A stretch of DNA of 6,812 nucleotides from Spirochaetales bacterium. Its GTDB lineage: Bacteria; Spirochaetota; Spirochaetia; Treponematales; Rectinemataceae. The stretch covers positions 349,344 through 356,155 of the forward strand of contig JADLKI010000008.1 of assembly GCA_015657395.1 (NCBI GenBank), given 5' to 3'. Below the pieces are notes generated by a model. It worked only from the letters and a program-made list of their open reading frames with translations, was not told where the DNA came from and did no database searches. Position numbers and translations under genes: made by a program. This document shows, piece by piece, positions 1 to 5,267 of the stretch. The first letter of the stretch is position 1. Every line of letters begins with the position of its first letter.

Positions 1-660
1 CCCCTCGAGGAAGCAAACAGGCGCGTCTTGGACGAGCTCCGGGCCAAGTACTCGCTGCTGATGGTCGGTGCAGGGGGCTGCAGGCGGATTCATCGGCAGA
101 TGAGAAACTATCCCATCGACATAATCGGGAACTACGGGATGGAGGTCTCCCGTTACAACGCTGCGACCGGGCAGGTTGAAATCTGCAGGCATGACGTCGT
201 CGAACCCGACCGTCCGGGCATCACAGAGAGAGTCGAAAAAATTCGACGCAGATTTGACTATACATCGTATACCGGGGAGACGGTCGAGTTCCACGATTCC
301 GGCATGGTGACCATTCCTTTGCTGGGTACAGCGGCAGACATCCGGGACAAGCTCGCTTTCGACCCGACACGGGAGAAGAGAAGGTCGATGTATCCCTATG
401 TTACTTCCTCTTTCCCTGAGTACACCGTATTCGTGGGAGGGTCCTCCTCGTTCGATCTGGTTCCTGCGCCTTTCGATAAATGTTTTGCCCTGGAGAAATA
501 CTGCGGTGTCCATGGGATCGACTTGTGTGAAGTCGTCTTCTTCGGCGATGACTGGGAACCGGGAGGGGGCGACAGGCAGGTATACACGTCCGGTATACGT
601 TTCGTCATTGTCGACGATTATCGGGCCTTCGGGCGTGCTGTGAACTTCCTTCTCGAGTAA
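1..660 (+). CDS. Phosphomannomutase-like HAD-IIB family protein, 5' end outside window
   Basis: The frame is open from base 1, so the gene starts upstream. A TTG at 28 is the first possible start codon inside the window, but it lies within the conserved fold. 219 residues are visible; the missing N-terminus should carry the HAD nucleophile motif DxDGT. Similarity to eukaryote-type phosphomannomutase (mannose-6-phosphate to mannose-1-phosphate, cytosolic) is seen in NYPIDIIGNYGME, in VGGSSSFDLVP followed by the conserved DK pair (475-480, HAD motif III Lys), and in FFGDDWEPGGGD (538-573, motif IV acidic metal ligands). Two oddities: the motif II Ser of PMM (VGGSD) aligns with Gly in VGAGGC, and PMM cap-domain arginines (VEFRNGM, IGR) appear as VEFHDSGM and LLGT. 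A related phosphatase or sugar-phosphate mutase with another substrate is therefore possible. Family call is firm; substrate is uncertain. Confidence 0.8.
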   Translation, partial: PLEEANRRVLDELRAKYSLLMVGAGGCRRIHRQMRNYPIDIIGNYGMEVSRYNAATGQVEICRHDVVEPDRPGITERVEKIRRRFDYTSYTGETVEFHDSGMVTIPLLGTAADIRDKLAFDPTREKRRSMYPYVTSSFPEYTVFVGGSSSFDLVPAPFDKCFALEKYCGVHGIDLCEVVFFGDDWEPGGGDRQVYTSGIRFVIVDDYRAFGRAVNFLLE

Positions 661-667
661 GAAGAGA

Positions 668-688
668 CCTGAAGGCGGCAGCCTCAGG
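668..688. terminator. Hairpin between convergent genes, possible bidirectional terminator
   Basis: CCTGA, one bulged A, GGC, loop GGCA, GCC, TCAGG: an 8-bp stem in the 38-bp gap between two convergent stop codons. On the minus strand it is followed by TCTCTTCTT, a moderate U-rich tail that could end the metal operon. On the plus strand the tail is GGGG, not U, so termination of the HAD gene is less supported. Confidence 0.4.
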
Positions 689-698
689 GGGAGCCCCG

Positions 699-1523
699 TC
701 ACAAGCTCCTCTCTACCCCTTTCCGTAATCGCACCGCGAGCTTGCATCCAAGGACGACGGCGCTGCCCACGACGATGATGGCGGGGCTCGTCGGCAGGTC
801 GAAGACTATGGCGAGGGCGAAGCCTGTCAGGTTGATGCACACGCCGAAGATCGATGCGAGCGCCATCGTGGGCCTGAAGTTTTTCTTGAGGGACTGCGCC
901 GCGAGCGCGGGGAGCAGTGTCACGGCGTCGACCATGAGCGCTCCGGTGATCCGGATGCCGAGGCCGATGCCCGCGCAGACCATCACCAGAATCCCCGTAT
1001 AGACGACTGTTGAGGGAAAGCCGAAGGCGAATGCCGTCTCCCTGTCGAAGAGTACCGCGGCGATCGGCCTGAGGAAGCGGATGGTGCCGGCCAGAATCAG
1101 GGCCGAGACGATTGCGACGAGGTAGACTTCTGTTCTGTCGAGGGCGAGCACGTTGCCCCAGAAAAGGTTGAAGGCTTCGATGGCATGGATGTTGGTCTTG
1201 TAGAACAGGATGAACACGATGCCGAGGCTGGCGGTCATCAGGAGGGCCATTGCGCCGCCGGAAGTGCCGCCCGACGCGCGCGAGCTCAGGCCGGAGACGA
1301 CAAAGCCTGCGGCGATGGAGAACAGCACCGCGAAGAACATCGGATCGACGCCGACGATGAGGCCGACGGTCGCGCCGAGCAGCGAGAGGTGCATCACTCC
1401 GAACCGGACGGGGATCAGGTCCAGCGAGAGTATGTATATTCCAAGCAGGGGAAAGGCCGCCCCGCAGGCGAACAGCGCTACGATCGCCCGGCTGAAGGCC
1501 GGAATCTGCAGCAGTTCCATCAT
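699..1523 (-). CDS. Metal (Zn/Mn-type) ABC transporter permease, ABC-3 family, ZnuB-like
   Basis: The 274-residue integral inner-membrane protein has about eight hydrophobic segments (roughly 10-33, 41-60, 62-80, 90-108, 130-150, 172-210, 218-241, 246-262). ABC-3 hallmarks are LFDRETAFAFGFP (158-170), followed by GIRITGALMVDAVTLLPALAA (189-209), which resembles the usual VVGALLVxALLIIPAA segment. Two tandem ATGs occur at 1523 and 1520. The first overlaps the ATPase stop as ATGA and has AAAGGA 8 nt upstream, so translation is probably coupled. It is the last gene of the operon, forming the membrane pore as a homodimer with the upstream ATPase and periplasmic protein. Zinc, manganese or iron specificity cannot be read from the permease alone. 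Confidence 0.9.
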   Translation of the reverse strand: MMELLQIPAFSRAIVALFACGAAFPLLGIYILSLDLIPVRFGVMHLSLLGATVGLIVGVDPMFFAVLFSIAAGFVVSGLSSRASGGTSGGAMALLMTASLGIVFILFYKTNIHAIEAFNLFWGNVLALDRTEVYLVAIVSALILAGTIRFLRPIAAVLFDRETAFAFGFPSTVVYTGILVMVCAGIGLGIRITGALMVDAVTLLPALAAQSLKKNFRPTMALASIFGVCINLTGFALAIVFDLPTSPAIIVVGSAVVLGCKLAVRLRKGVERSL

Positions 1524-2284
1524 ATGTCCTGTCCTTTCGTATCAGCGAGAAAGGCGCCGGCGTCGAGAAGCCTCGCGGTTCTTTTCTCGAAGAGGAGGAG
1601 CGAATCGCACAGGGCTATGAGCGTGCGGTCGTGGGTGACGATGATCAGGGGAATGCCCGATTCCGCCAGCGAGAGCATGAGGCTTCGCATGGCCGCCTGC
1701 CCTTCCTGGTCGAGGTAGGAGCCGGGTTCGTCGAAGAGGTAGAGCGCCGGTTCCGCCGCCATGGCGCGCGCGATCGACACCCGCTGAAACTGTCCTCCCG
1801 AAAGGTCCTGGACCGCTCTGCCGGCGAGGTCTTCGAGGCCGCAGTAGTCGATGGCGGCTTCCACCGCCTCGCGGTCGGCGCGGCCGAACCGGCCGGTCAT
1901 TCCGCATCTGCCCAGCCGCCCGAACGAGACCGCCTCCCGCACCGATATCCGCAGCTGCCCCGAACTTCCCTCCGGACGGTTCTGCGGAATATACGCGAGC
2001 CTCTTCCGCGTCTCCGCAAAGGAGGCCTTCCGGGTGTCGACGCCCAGAAGCCGGAGTTCGCCGCCGAGAGGGGGCAGAAGCCCGAGGCAGGTTTTGAGGA
2101 GCGTCGTCTTGCCGGCGCCGTTGGGGCCGACGAAGCCGAGGACCTTGGCTCTCGGTGGCGACGCAGGGAAATCGACGCAGATGCCGCGCACGACCGGTTC
2201 GGCCCGGCGGTACCCTATGGAGAGCTCTTTTGCCGACAGGACGGGCAGCCAGCCGCGAGTGGCCTCATCCGGATAGCTATTCAT
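1520..2284 (-). CDS. Metal ABC transporter ATP-binding protein, ZnuC-like
   Basis: A 254-residue cytoplasmic ATPase that powers the metal permease encoded next to it. All ABC motifs are intact: Walker A GPNGAGKT (53-60), Q-loop YIPQNR (98-103, Gln101), signature LSGGQ (161-165), Walker B LYLFDEP with catalytic Glu186, D-loop SYLD (189-192) and switch His218 in VTHD. The ATG at 2284 was chosen because it has AGTAGG about 10 nt upstream and leaves a normal short lead before the first strand (VLSAKELSIGY). An in-frame ATG at 2329 and TTG at 2341 would add 15 or 19 basic, low-complexity residues with poor ribosome sites. The stop overlaps the permease ATG. Function is secure; start choice is moderately sure. 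Confidence 0.9.
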   Translation of the reverse strand: MNSYPDEATRGWLPVLSAKELSIGYRRAEPVVRGICVDFPASPPRAKVLGFVGPNGAGKTTLLKTCLGLLPPLGGELRLLGVDTRKASFAETRKRLAYIPQNRPEGSSGQLRISVREAVSFGRLGRCGMTGRFGRADREAVEAAIDYCGLEDLAGRAVQDLSGGQFQRVSIARAMAAEPALYLFDEPGSYLDQEGQAAMRSLMLSLAESGIPLIIVTHDRTLIALCDSLLLFEKRTARLLDAGAFLADTKGQDI

Positions 2285-2384
2285 TTGCGTCCGACCTACT
2301 GCTGTCCGGTCCGTCGCGCGCGGCTTCATCTGTCGTGCCAAAGTCCATGTTGTCTTTCGCTTTGTCCGGGGCGCCTGTCACCAT
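2277..2384 (-). CDS. Possible 35-codon coupling ORF between binding-protein and ATPase genes (doubtful)
   Basis: ATG at 2384 lies one base after the TAG of the binding-protein gene (TAGGATGG), and its own TAG (2279-2277) lies just inside the ATPase start (ATGAATAG). It thus bridges the only gap in the operon exactly. GGGA sits 7-10 nt upstream, within the end of the preceding gene. The product is hydrophilic and acidic (MVTGAPDKAKDN...SSRSDANE) and resembles nothing I recognise. It may only pass ribosomes along to the ATPase start, or it may be chance. Confidence 0.2.
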   Translation of the reverse strand: MVTGAPDKAKDNMDFGTTDEAARDGPDSSRSDANE

Positions 2385-2385
2385 C

Positions 2386-3144
2386 CTATTTCCCATTTTG
2401 TTGCAGGATAGCTTTCTCGTTGTACAGGAATACATCTTCGATCGTGCGCGTGCCATCTTTTCCGGGAAAATTGATGAGAAGCACATATGGCACGCCAAGG
2501 CTTTCAGCGAGGGCTTTGCCCCCGGGGTTGTGATAATTGTCCAGCACCATGGCCGGTTTCTTCTTTATGAGATCGAGGACGACAGCCGGCGAAGGCTCTC
2601 CGGGGCCGAAGGTCCCCACGACGTCGAGGCCCAGCCAGTCCACGAAGGTCTTCATGTAGGCTTGGACAACGACCTTTTTATCGGGCAGGGCGGCGACTTC
2701 GGAGCGCAAGTTCTCTGTAAAGGAAGTGAATGACTGCGCCCATTTTGCCTGTTCTGCGGTCGTGCCCAGGGCCTCCGCAATTTTTTTCGATTCGGCGATT
2801 ATGGTGGAGGGAACGTTGTCGGTGTAGACCGCCAGTATCCTCAGGTTTTTGTTTTGGGCAGTTTCCGCCAGTTTCTTCGCGAATTTTTCGTAGCCGGAAT
2901 AGACAATCAGCGATGCATGCTGCACGGCGAGGAGATCGGATGGTTTGATCTCGTATTCGGGCGGATGCTGGAGCTCAAAAGGAGCGATCGTCACGACGTT
3001 TTTCGCCCCTGCGGCGATCACGAAGGCCTGCACCCACGAGGTGGAGGCGATGACGGGTTCTTCCTGGGCCGCAAGCGGCAGGACAAGAAGGCAGAGCAGC
3101 GCCAGAAAGGCCGCTGTTCCATGATGAGAATGTCGGATAGCCAT
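2386..3144 (-). CDS. Periplasmic metal-binding protein of ABC transporter, ZnuA/TroA-like, short
   Basis: A 252-residue secreted protein with signal peptide 1-26 (hydrophobic core 11-24, cleavage near PLAAQ, no lipobox Cys). It delivers metal to the ABC-3 permease downstream in the operon. Family marks are STSWVQAFVIAAGAKNV (34-50) and ELQHPPEYEIKPSDL (57-71), which align with the first cluster A-I metal His (His60). The second canonical His (GHxAFGY region) seems replaced by Gln161/Tyr163 in VVQAYMKTF. A later candidate is His205 in LDNYHNPGGKALA. There is no His/Asp-rich loop, and the length is below the usual ~300. ATG 3144 has AAGGGA 5 nt upstream. Transporter role is well supported by the neighbours; the metal is unknown. 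Confidence 0.82.
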   Translation of the reverse strand: MAIRHSHHGTAAFLALLCLLVLPLAAQEEPVIASTSWVQAFVIAAGAKNVVTIAPFELQHPPEYEIKPSDLLAVQHASLIVYSGYEKFAKKLAETAQNKNLRILAVYTDNVPSTIIAESKKIAEALGTTAEQAKWAQSFTSFTENLRSEVAALPDKKVVVQAYMKTFVDWLGLDVVGTFGPGEPSPAVVLDLIKKKPAMVLDNYHNPGGKALAESLGVPYVLLINFPGKDGTRTIEDVFLYNEKAILQQNGK

Positions 3145-3196
3145 AAAAATCCCTTGAAATTAAAAAATACAGGCAGGCTTCGTGCGCACCATATGG

Positions 3197-3211
3197 AGTG
3201 TTCCGGACACT
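3197..3211. promoter_or_regulatory. Inverted repeat upstream of the metal operon (possible operator or RNA hairpin)
   Basis: AGTGT, then TCCGG, then ACACT: 5-bp perfect arms, 53-67 nt upstream of the binding-protein ATG. It could bind a metal-responsive repressor or fold in RNA. It does not match a Zur or Fur box that I know. No convincing -35/-10 pair for the operon was found in 3145-3315. Confidence 0.3.
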
Positions 3212-3288
3212 TCGGTCTCGACGCGGGACCGGGAGGCGACGCTTCTCAGTCACGTTCCAAAGGACGATCCGCGGATACAATTCGCGGG

Positions 3289-3314
3289 CTCCGGCCTTCG
3301 GGCCGGAGGCTTTT
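3289..3314 (+). terminator. UUCG-loop hairpin with T run, intrinsic terminator-like
   Basis: An 8-bp GC-rich stem CTCCGGCC / GGCCGGAG closed by the stable C(UUCG)G tetraloop, followed by GCTTTTC. The T run is on the plus strand. In the minus direction the same stem begins 7 nt after the DUF3842 stop and probably also marks the end of that gene, but it lacks a U tail there. Confidence 0.55.
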
Positions 3315-3315
3315 C

Positions 3316-3756
3316 TCAGTTATTTTCTACCACATCCGCAAGCTCGGAGGCAAGGAGGTCCACCACTTCGTCGATGCCCTTCGACAGTGGTGCGGGAGGC
3401 AGGCCGGCAAGGACGAAGTGCGGCTGGTTCACCGGGAGCAATATTTTCTTGCCGTTCGCCCCCATGACGGCCTGGGCCATCGCCGGCGTTATTTCCCCCA
3501 TCATGGAATCGGGAATCACTATCCCGATAGGGCCGAGGATGACCTGTCCCAGACCGATCGAAACCCGTATGGCGTTCTCGCCGCTCGCGCCGCGGTCGGC
3601 ACCGGCCTTCAGCATTTGCTCCGTCGCCGTGGAGTTTGTGCCGAGGGCCAAAATTTCGACGCGCTGGCCGAAAGTCTGTCGGACTTTTGAGCACAGCTGG
3701 GCCCCAATCCCTCCGCCGAGCCCGTCGACGACCACAATGATAGGCTTCTTCTGCAT
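3316..3756 (-). CDS. DUF3842 family protein
   Basis: A 146-residue soluble protein without membrane segments. It matches the DUF3842 pattern as I know it: N-terminal strand IIVVVDG followed by a glycine-rich GLGGGIG loop (12-18, Rossmann-like nucleotide-binding look), LALGTNSTAT (36-45), KAGADRGASGENAI (50-63), GPIGIVIPDSMMGEITP (75-91) and KILLPVN. Biochemical function of the family is unknown to me. ATG 3756 was chosen because the protein then begins right before the first strand; an in-frame TTG at 3792 would add 12 residues translated from the promoter and has no ribosome site. ATG 3756 also lacks a Shine-Dalgarno and sits directly behind a -10 box, so a leaderless mRNA is possible. It is divergent from the sugar-binding protein gene and 171 bp upstream of the metal operon on the same strand. 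Confidence 0.85.
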   Translation of the reverse strand: MQKKPIIVVVDGLGGGIGAQLCSKVRQTFGQRVEILALGTNSTATEQMLKAGADRGASGENAIRVSIGLGQVILGPIGIVIPDSMMGEITPAMAQAVMGANGKKILLPVNQPHFVLAGLPPAPLSKGIDEVVDLLASELADVVENN

Positions 3757-3764
3757 AGAAGAAG

Positions 3765-3792
3765 AATATAGGTAAAATATCCTACCTTGCAA
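3765..3792 (-). promoter_or_regulatory. Sigma-70-type promoter for the DUF3842 gene
   Basis: On the minus strand, -35 TTGCAA (3792-3787), a 16-bp spacer and -10 TATATT (3770-3765). The ATG begins 9 nt past the -10 box, where transcription would normally start, implying a leader of only a few bases or none. Confidence 0.5.
3770..3787. promoter_or_regulatory. 18-bp imperfect palindrome, candidate operator
   Basis: AGGTAAAATATCCTACCT has the symmetric form AGGTA-nn-ATAT-nn-TACCT, 14 of 18 positions self-complementary. It fills the spacer between the -35 and -10 of the DUF3842 promoter. It also covers TAAAAT (3773-3778), a possible -10 for the plus-strand sugar operon. A regulator bound here could control both directions. 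Its family cannot be named from the sequence. Confidence 0.4.
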
Positions 3793-3808
3793 TGCGGCGT
3801 TTACCCTA

Positions 3809-3887
3809 TTTCGGTATCAAAAAATGAATAGTAAGGTAATAAAAAGTGCGGGTGATGTTTGCCCGCGCTTATTCGCAGATACCGGAG
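3809..3887 (+). promoter_or_regulatory. Nested leader fold that can mask the ribosome site of the sugar-binding protein gene
   Basis: The outer helix pairs TTTCGGTATC (3809-3818) with GATACCGGAG (3878-3887), including a perfect 7-bp core, two G-U pairs, and GGAG of the Shine-Dalgarno (3884-3888). Inside lie TGAATA/TATTCG (3825-3830 with 3870-3875) and the stable stem around GTGCGGG/CCCGCGC (3846-3852 with 3862-3868). No U tract follows, so it is not an intrinsic terminator. It matters only if transcription begins upstream of 3809, which is not shown. Confidence 0.3.
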
Positions 3888-3895
3888 GAACACGC

Positions 3896-5152
3896 ATGAA
3901 GAAATTCAATGTTCTTGTTCTGATCTGTCTTTTGTTCGGTTTGATCGCAGTACCTTCGCTCTTCGCCGCCAATGTCACATTGACGATCTGGGGTCGGGAT
4001 ATTCCGGATGATTCGGCCGACCATGTCTATGTGAGGGACCTCATCGCAGGATTCCAGGCCAAAAACCCCGACATAAAGATCGACTATGTCGCGCTCGGCG
4101 ATCCGGGGCTCGCGGATAAGACCAAGATCACGATGGCCTCGGGTTCGGGGCTCCCCGATATTTTCCAGACATGGGGAGGTTCTGTCATGGGCGGCTACGC
4201 GGACGCCGGCCATCTTCTCGATTTGACCGCCGAACTGAAATCGGTGCCGGGCAGTGTCGCCGCACAGCAGGCGATGACGTGGAAGGGCAAGATATACGGA
4301 GTGGCGCCTTTCTTCGCCGTGGCCGGGATTTTCGTCAATGAGGGCATCTTCAAAACCTACGGTTTGAAAGTCCCCACGACTGTGGAGGAGTTCGACAAGG
4401 TCTGCGATACGCTTCTCTCCAAGGAGATACAGCCTTTTGCCTGCGGCGAAAAAGACAAATGGCCCGCCCTCGCCCTCTACATGTACCTGACGAACCGCTA
4501 TGGCGGCGACGCTTCGGCCCAGGCCTCAGCCCGGAAGATTCCCTACAATTCCGACCCGTTCGTCAAGGCTGCCCAGCTCTATCAGATCTGGATCAAAAAA
4601 GGATACTTCGGCTCCACTCCATTGGGAGAGGCCTACGGCGATGCCCAGCAGCTCATGGCCACCGGCAAGGCGGCGATGCACATCACCGGATCATGGATGT
4701 GCGCGCAGTACTCCAACCCGGAATTTACCGATCAGACCCTGGGGTTCTATGCCTTCCCCGCCTTCAAGTCGGGCGGCGTCGGGACGGCCTATGACATCAT
4801 GGGGATGACGGATATCGGGTTTGCCGCGACAAAGGCCGCAGCATCCAAGAAGGATGCGGTCGTCAAGTTCATGAAATACGCCATGAGCGTCGAAGCCTGC
4901 CAGTCCGACCCCGGACGAATCTGCTCGGTGCCCGGCGTCAAGGCAAAGTCCCAGTTGACCACCCAGGCGTCCGCGGTCTTCGCGTCCGCCAAGACGGTCA
5001 CCTTCTGGTGGGACCAGGACCTTCCTCCTTCGGTAACATCTCCACTCAACGACACGATCCAGAGTTTCTTCCTGTCCGAGACCGATGTCAGGAAAGCGCT
5101 CACTTCCTTCGAGGCGCTCTGCGTCGAGAACATAGGCCCTGTAAAAAAATAA
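3896..5152 (+). CDS. Extracellular solute-binding protein of a carbohydrate ABC transporter (CUT1, family 1)
   Basis: A 418-residue periplasmic binding protein that captures a sugar or oligosaccharide for the two permeases encoded downstream. Signal peptide 1-24 (MKK start, hydrophobic core 6-19, cleavage near LFA|AN) has no lipobox Cys. Family 1 marks are the first strand VTLTIWG (27-33), a MASGSGLPDIF segment (80-90), GKIYGVAP (131-138), FVNEGIFKTYGLKVPTTVEEF (146-166) and GKAAMHITGSW (257-267). ATG 3896 was chosen because GGAGG lies 7 nt upstream and the product then begins with a classic signal peptide. The in-frame ATG at 3824 would put 24 hydrophilic residues in front of it and lacks a ribosome site. 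Substrate cannot be read; aromatic residues suit sugar stacking. Confidence 0.92.
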   Translation: MKKFNVLVLICLLFGLIAVPSLFAANVTLTIWGRDIPDDSADHVYVRDLIAGFQAKNPDIKIDYVALGDPGLADKTKITMASGSGLPDIFQTWGGSVMGGYADAGHLLDLTAELKSVPGSVAAQQAMTWKGKIYGVAPFFAVAGIFVNEGIFKTYGLKVPTTVEEFDKVCDTLLSKEIQPFACGEKDKWPALALYMYLTNRYGGDASAQASARKIPYNSDPFVKAAQLYQIWIKKGYFGSTPLGEAYGDAQQLMATGKAAMHITGSWMCAQYSNPEFTDQTLGFYAFPAFKSGGVGTAYDIMGMTDIGFAATKAAASKKDAVVKFMKYAMSVEACQSDPGRICSVPGVKAKSQLTTQASAVFASAKTVTFWWDQDLPPSVTSPLNDTIQSFFLSETDVRKALTSFEALCVENIGPVKK

Positions 5153-5163
5153 AAATGTCCCAA

Positions 5164-5191
5164 AAGGGGGCGCGGGAAACCGCGCCCTCTT
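5164..5191 (+). terminator. Strong intercistronic hairpin after the binding-protein gene
   Basis: A 12-bp stem (5164-5175 with 5180-5191, one G-U pair) closed by a GAAA tetraloop starts 12 nt after the stop and is followed by GTTGTCTGT. It is a likely intrinsic terminator or mRNA-stabilising stem. Incomplete termination here would give more binding protein than permease, as is usual in such operons. Confidence 0.7.
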
Positions 5192-5240
5192 GTTGTCTGT
5201 ACTGCCCTTGAATTCTGCCCACCTCTTGGGATAGTTGCAG

Positions 5241-5246
5241 TATAAT
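5241..5246 (+). promoter_or_regulatory. Perfect TATAAT upstream of permease genes, possible internal promoter
   Basis: A consensus -10 lies between the terminator-like stem and the permease ribosome site; a start near 5253 would leave a leader of about 15 nt. No matching -35 is found at 16-18 bp (the region is CCCACC-like), so activity would need an activator or be weak. Confidence 0.35.
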
Positions 5247-5267
5247 TTTACGTTGTGGAGGTCGTGG

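Larger units (their letters stand above)
3195..3315 (+). ncRNA. Candidate structured plus-strand RNA ending in a terminator (tentative)
   Basis: Four hairpins follow one another on the plus strand: 3197-3211 (AGTGT/ACACT), 3214-3230 (GGTCTCG, loop ACG, CGGGACC with one U-G pair), 3269-3287 (CCGCG/CGCGG, 9-nt loop) and the terminator at 3289-3314. The second stem relies on a U-G pair that becomes A-C on the other strand, so the plus-strand RNA folds better. No plus-strand protein gene lies here. I could not find a good plus-strand promoter (TTGAAA at 3154 lacks a -10 partner), so the RNA is hypothetical. It could equally be the structured 5' leader of the metal operon read on the minus strand. 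Confidence 0.22.

Noticed and set aside
1631..2533. 300-codon plus-strand open frame opposite the ATPase gene
   Set aside because: The opposite strand carries an ABC ATPase with every motif intact. This frame has no recognisable domain and is rich in Arg/Pro, as expected for a GC-rich shadow.
3145..3315. tRNA, known metal riboswitch or Zur/Fur box in the spacer
   Set aside because: No tRNA T-loop or acceptor pairing, no conserved core of NiCo or yybP-ykoY type, and no match to known Zur/Fur palindromes could be found by eye.
2854..3690. 278-codon plus-strand frame crossing the metal-binding protein, spacer and DUF3842 genes
   Set aside because: It runs antisense to two recognisable proteins, has no ribosome site or family resemblance, and would read through the UUCG terminator-like hairpin.
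3824..3895. Upstream in-frame ATG extending the sugar-binding protein by 24 residues
   Set aside because: It has no Shine-Dalgarno, and the extension would sit in front of a normal signal peptide. ATG 3896 has GGAGG at 7 nt.
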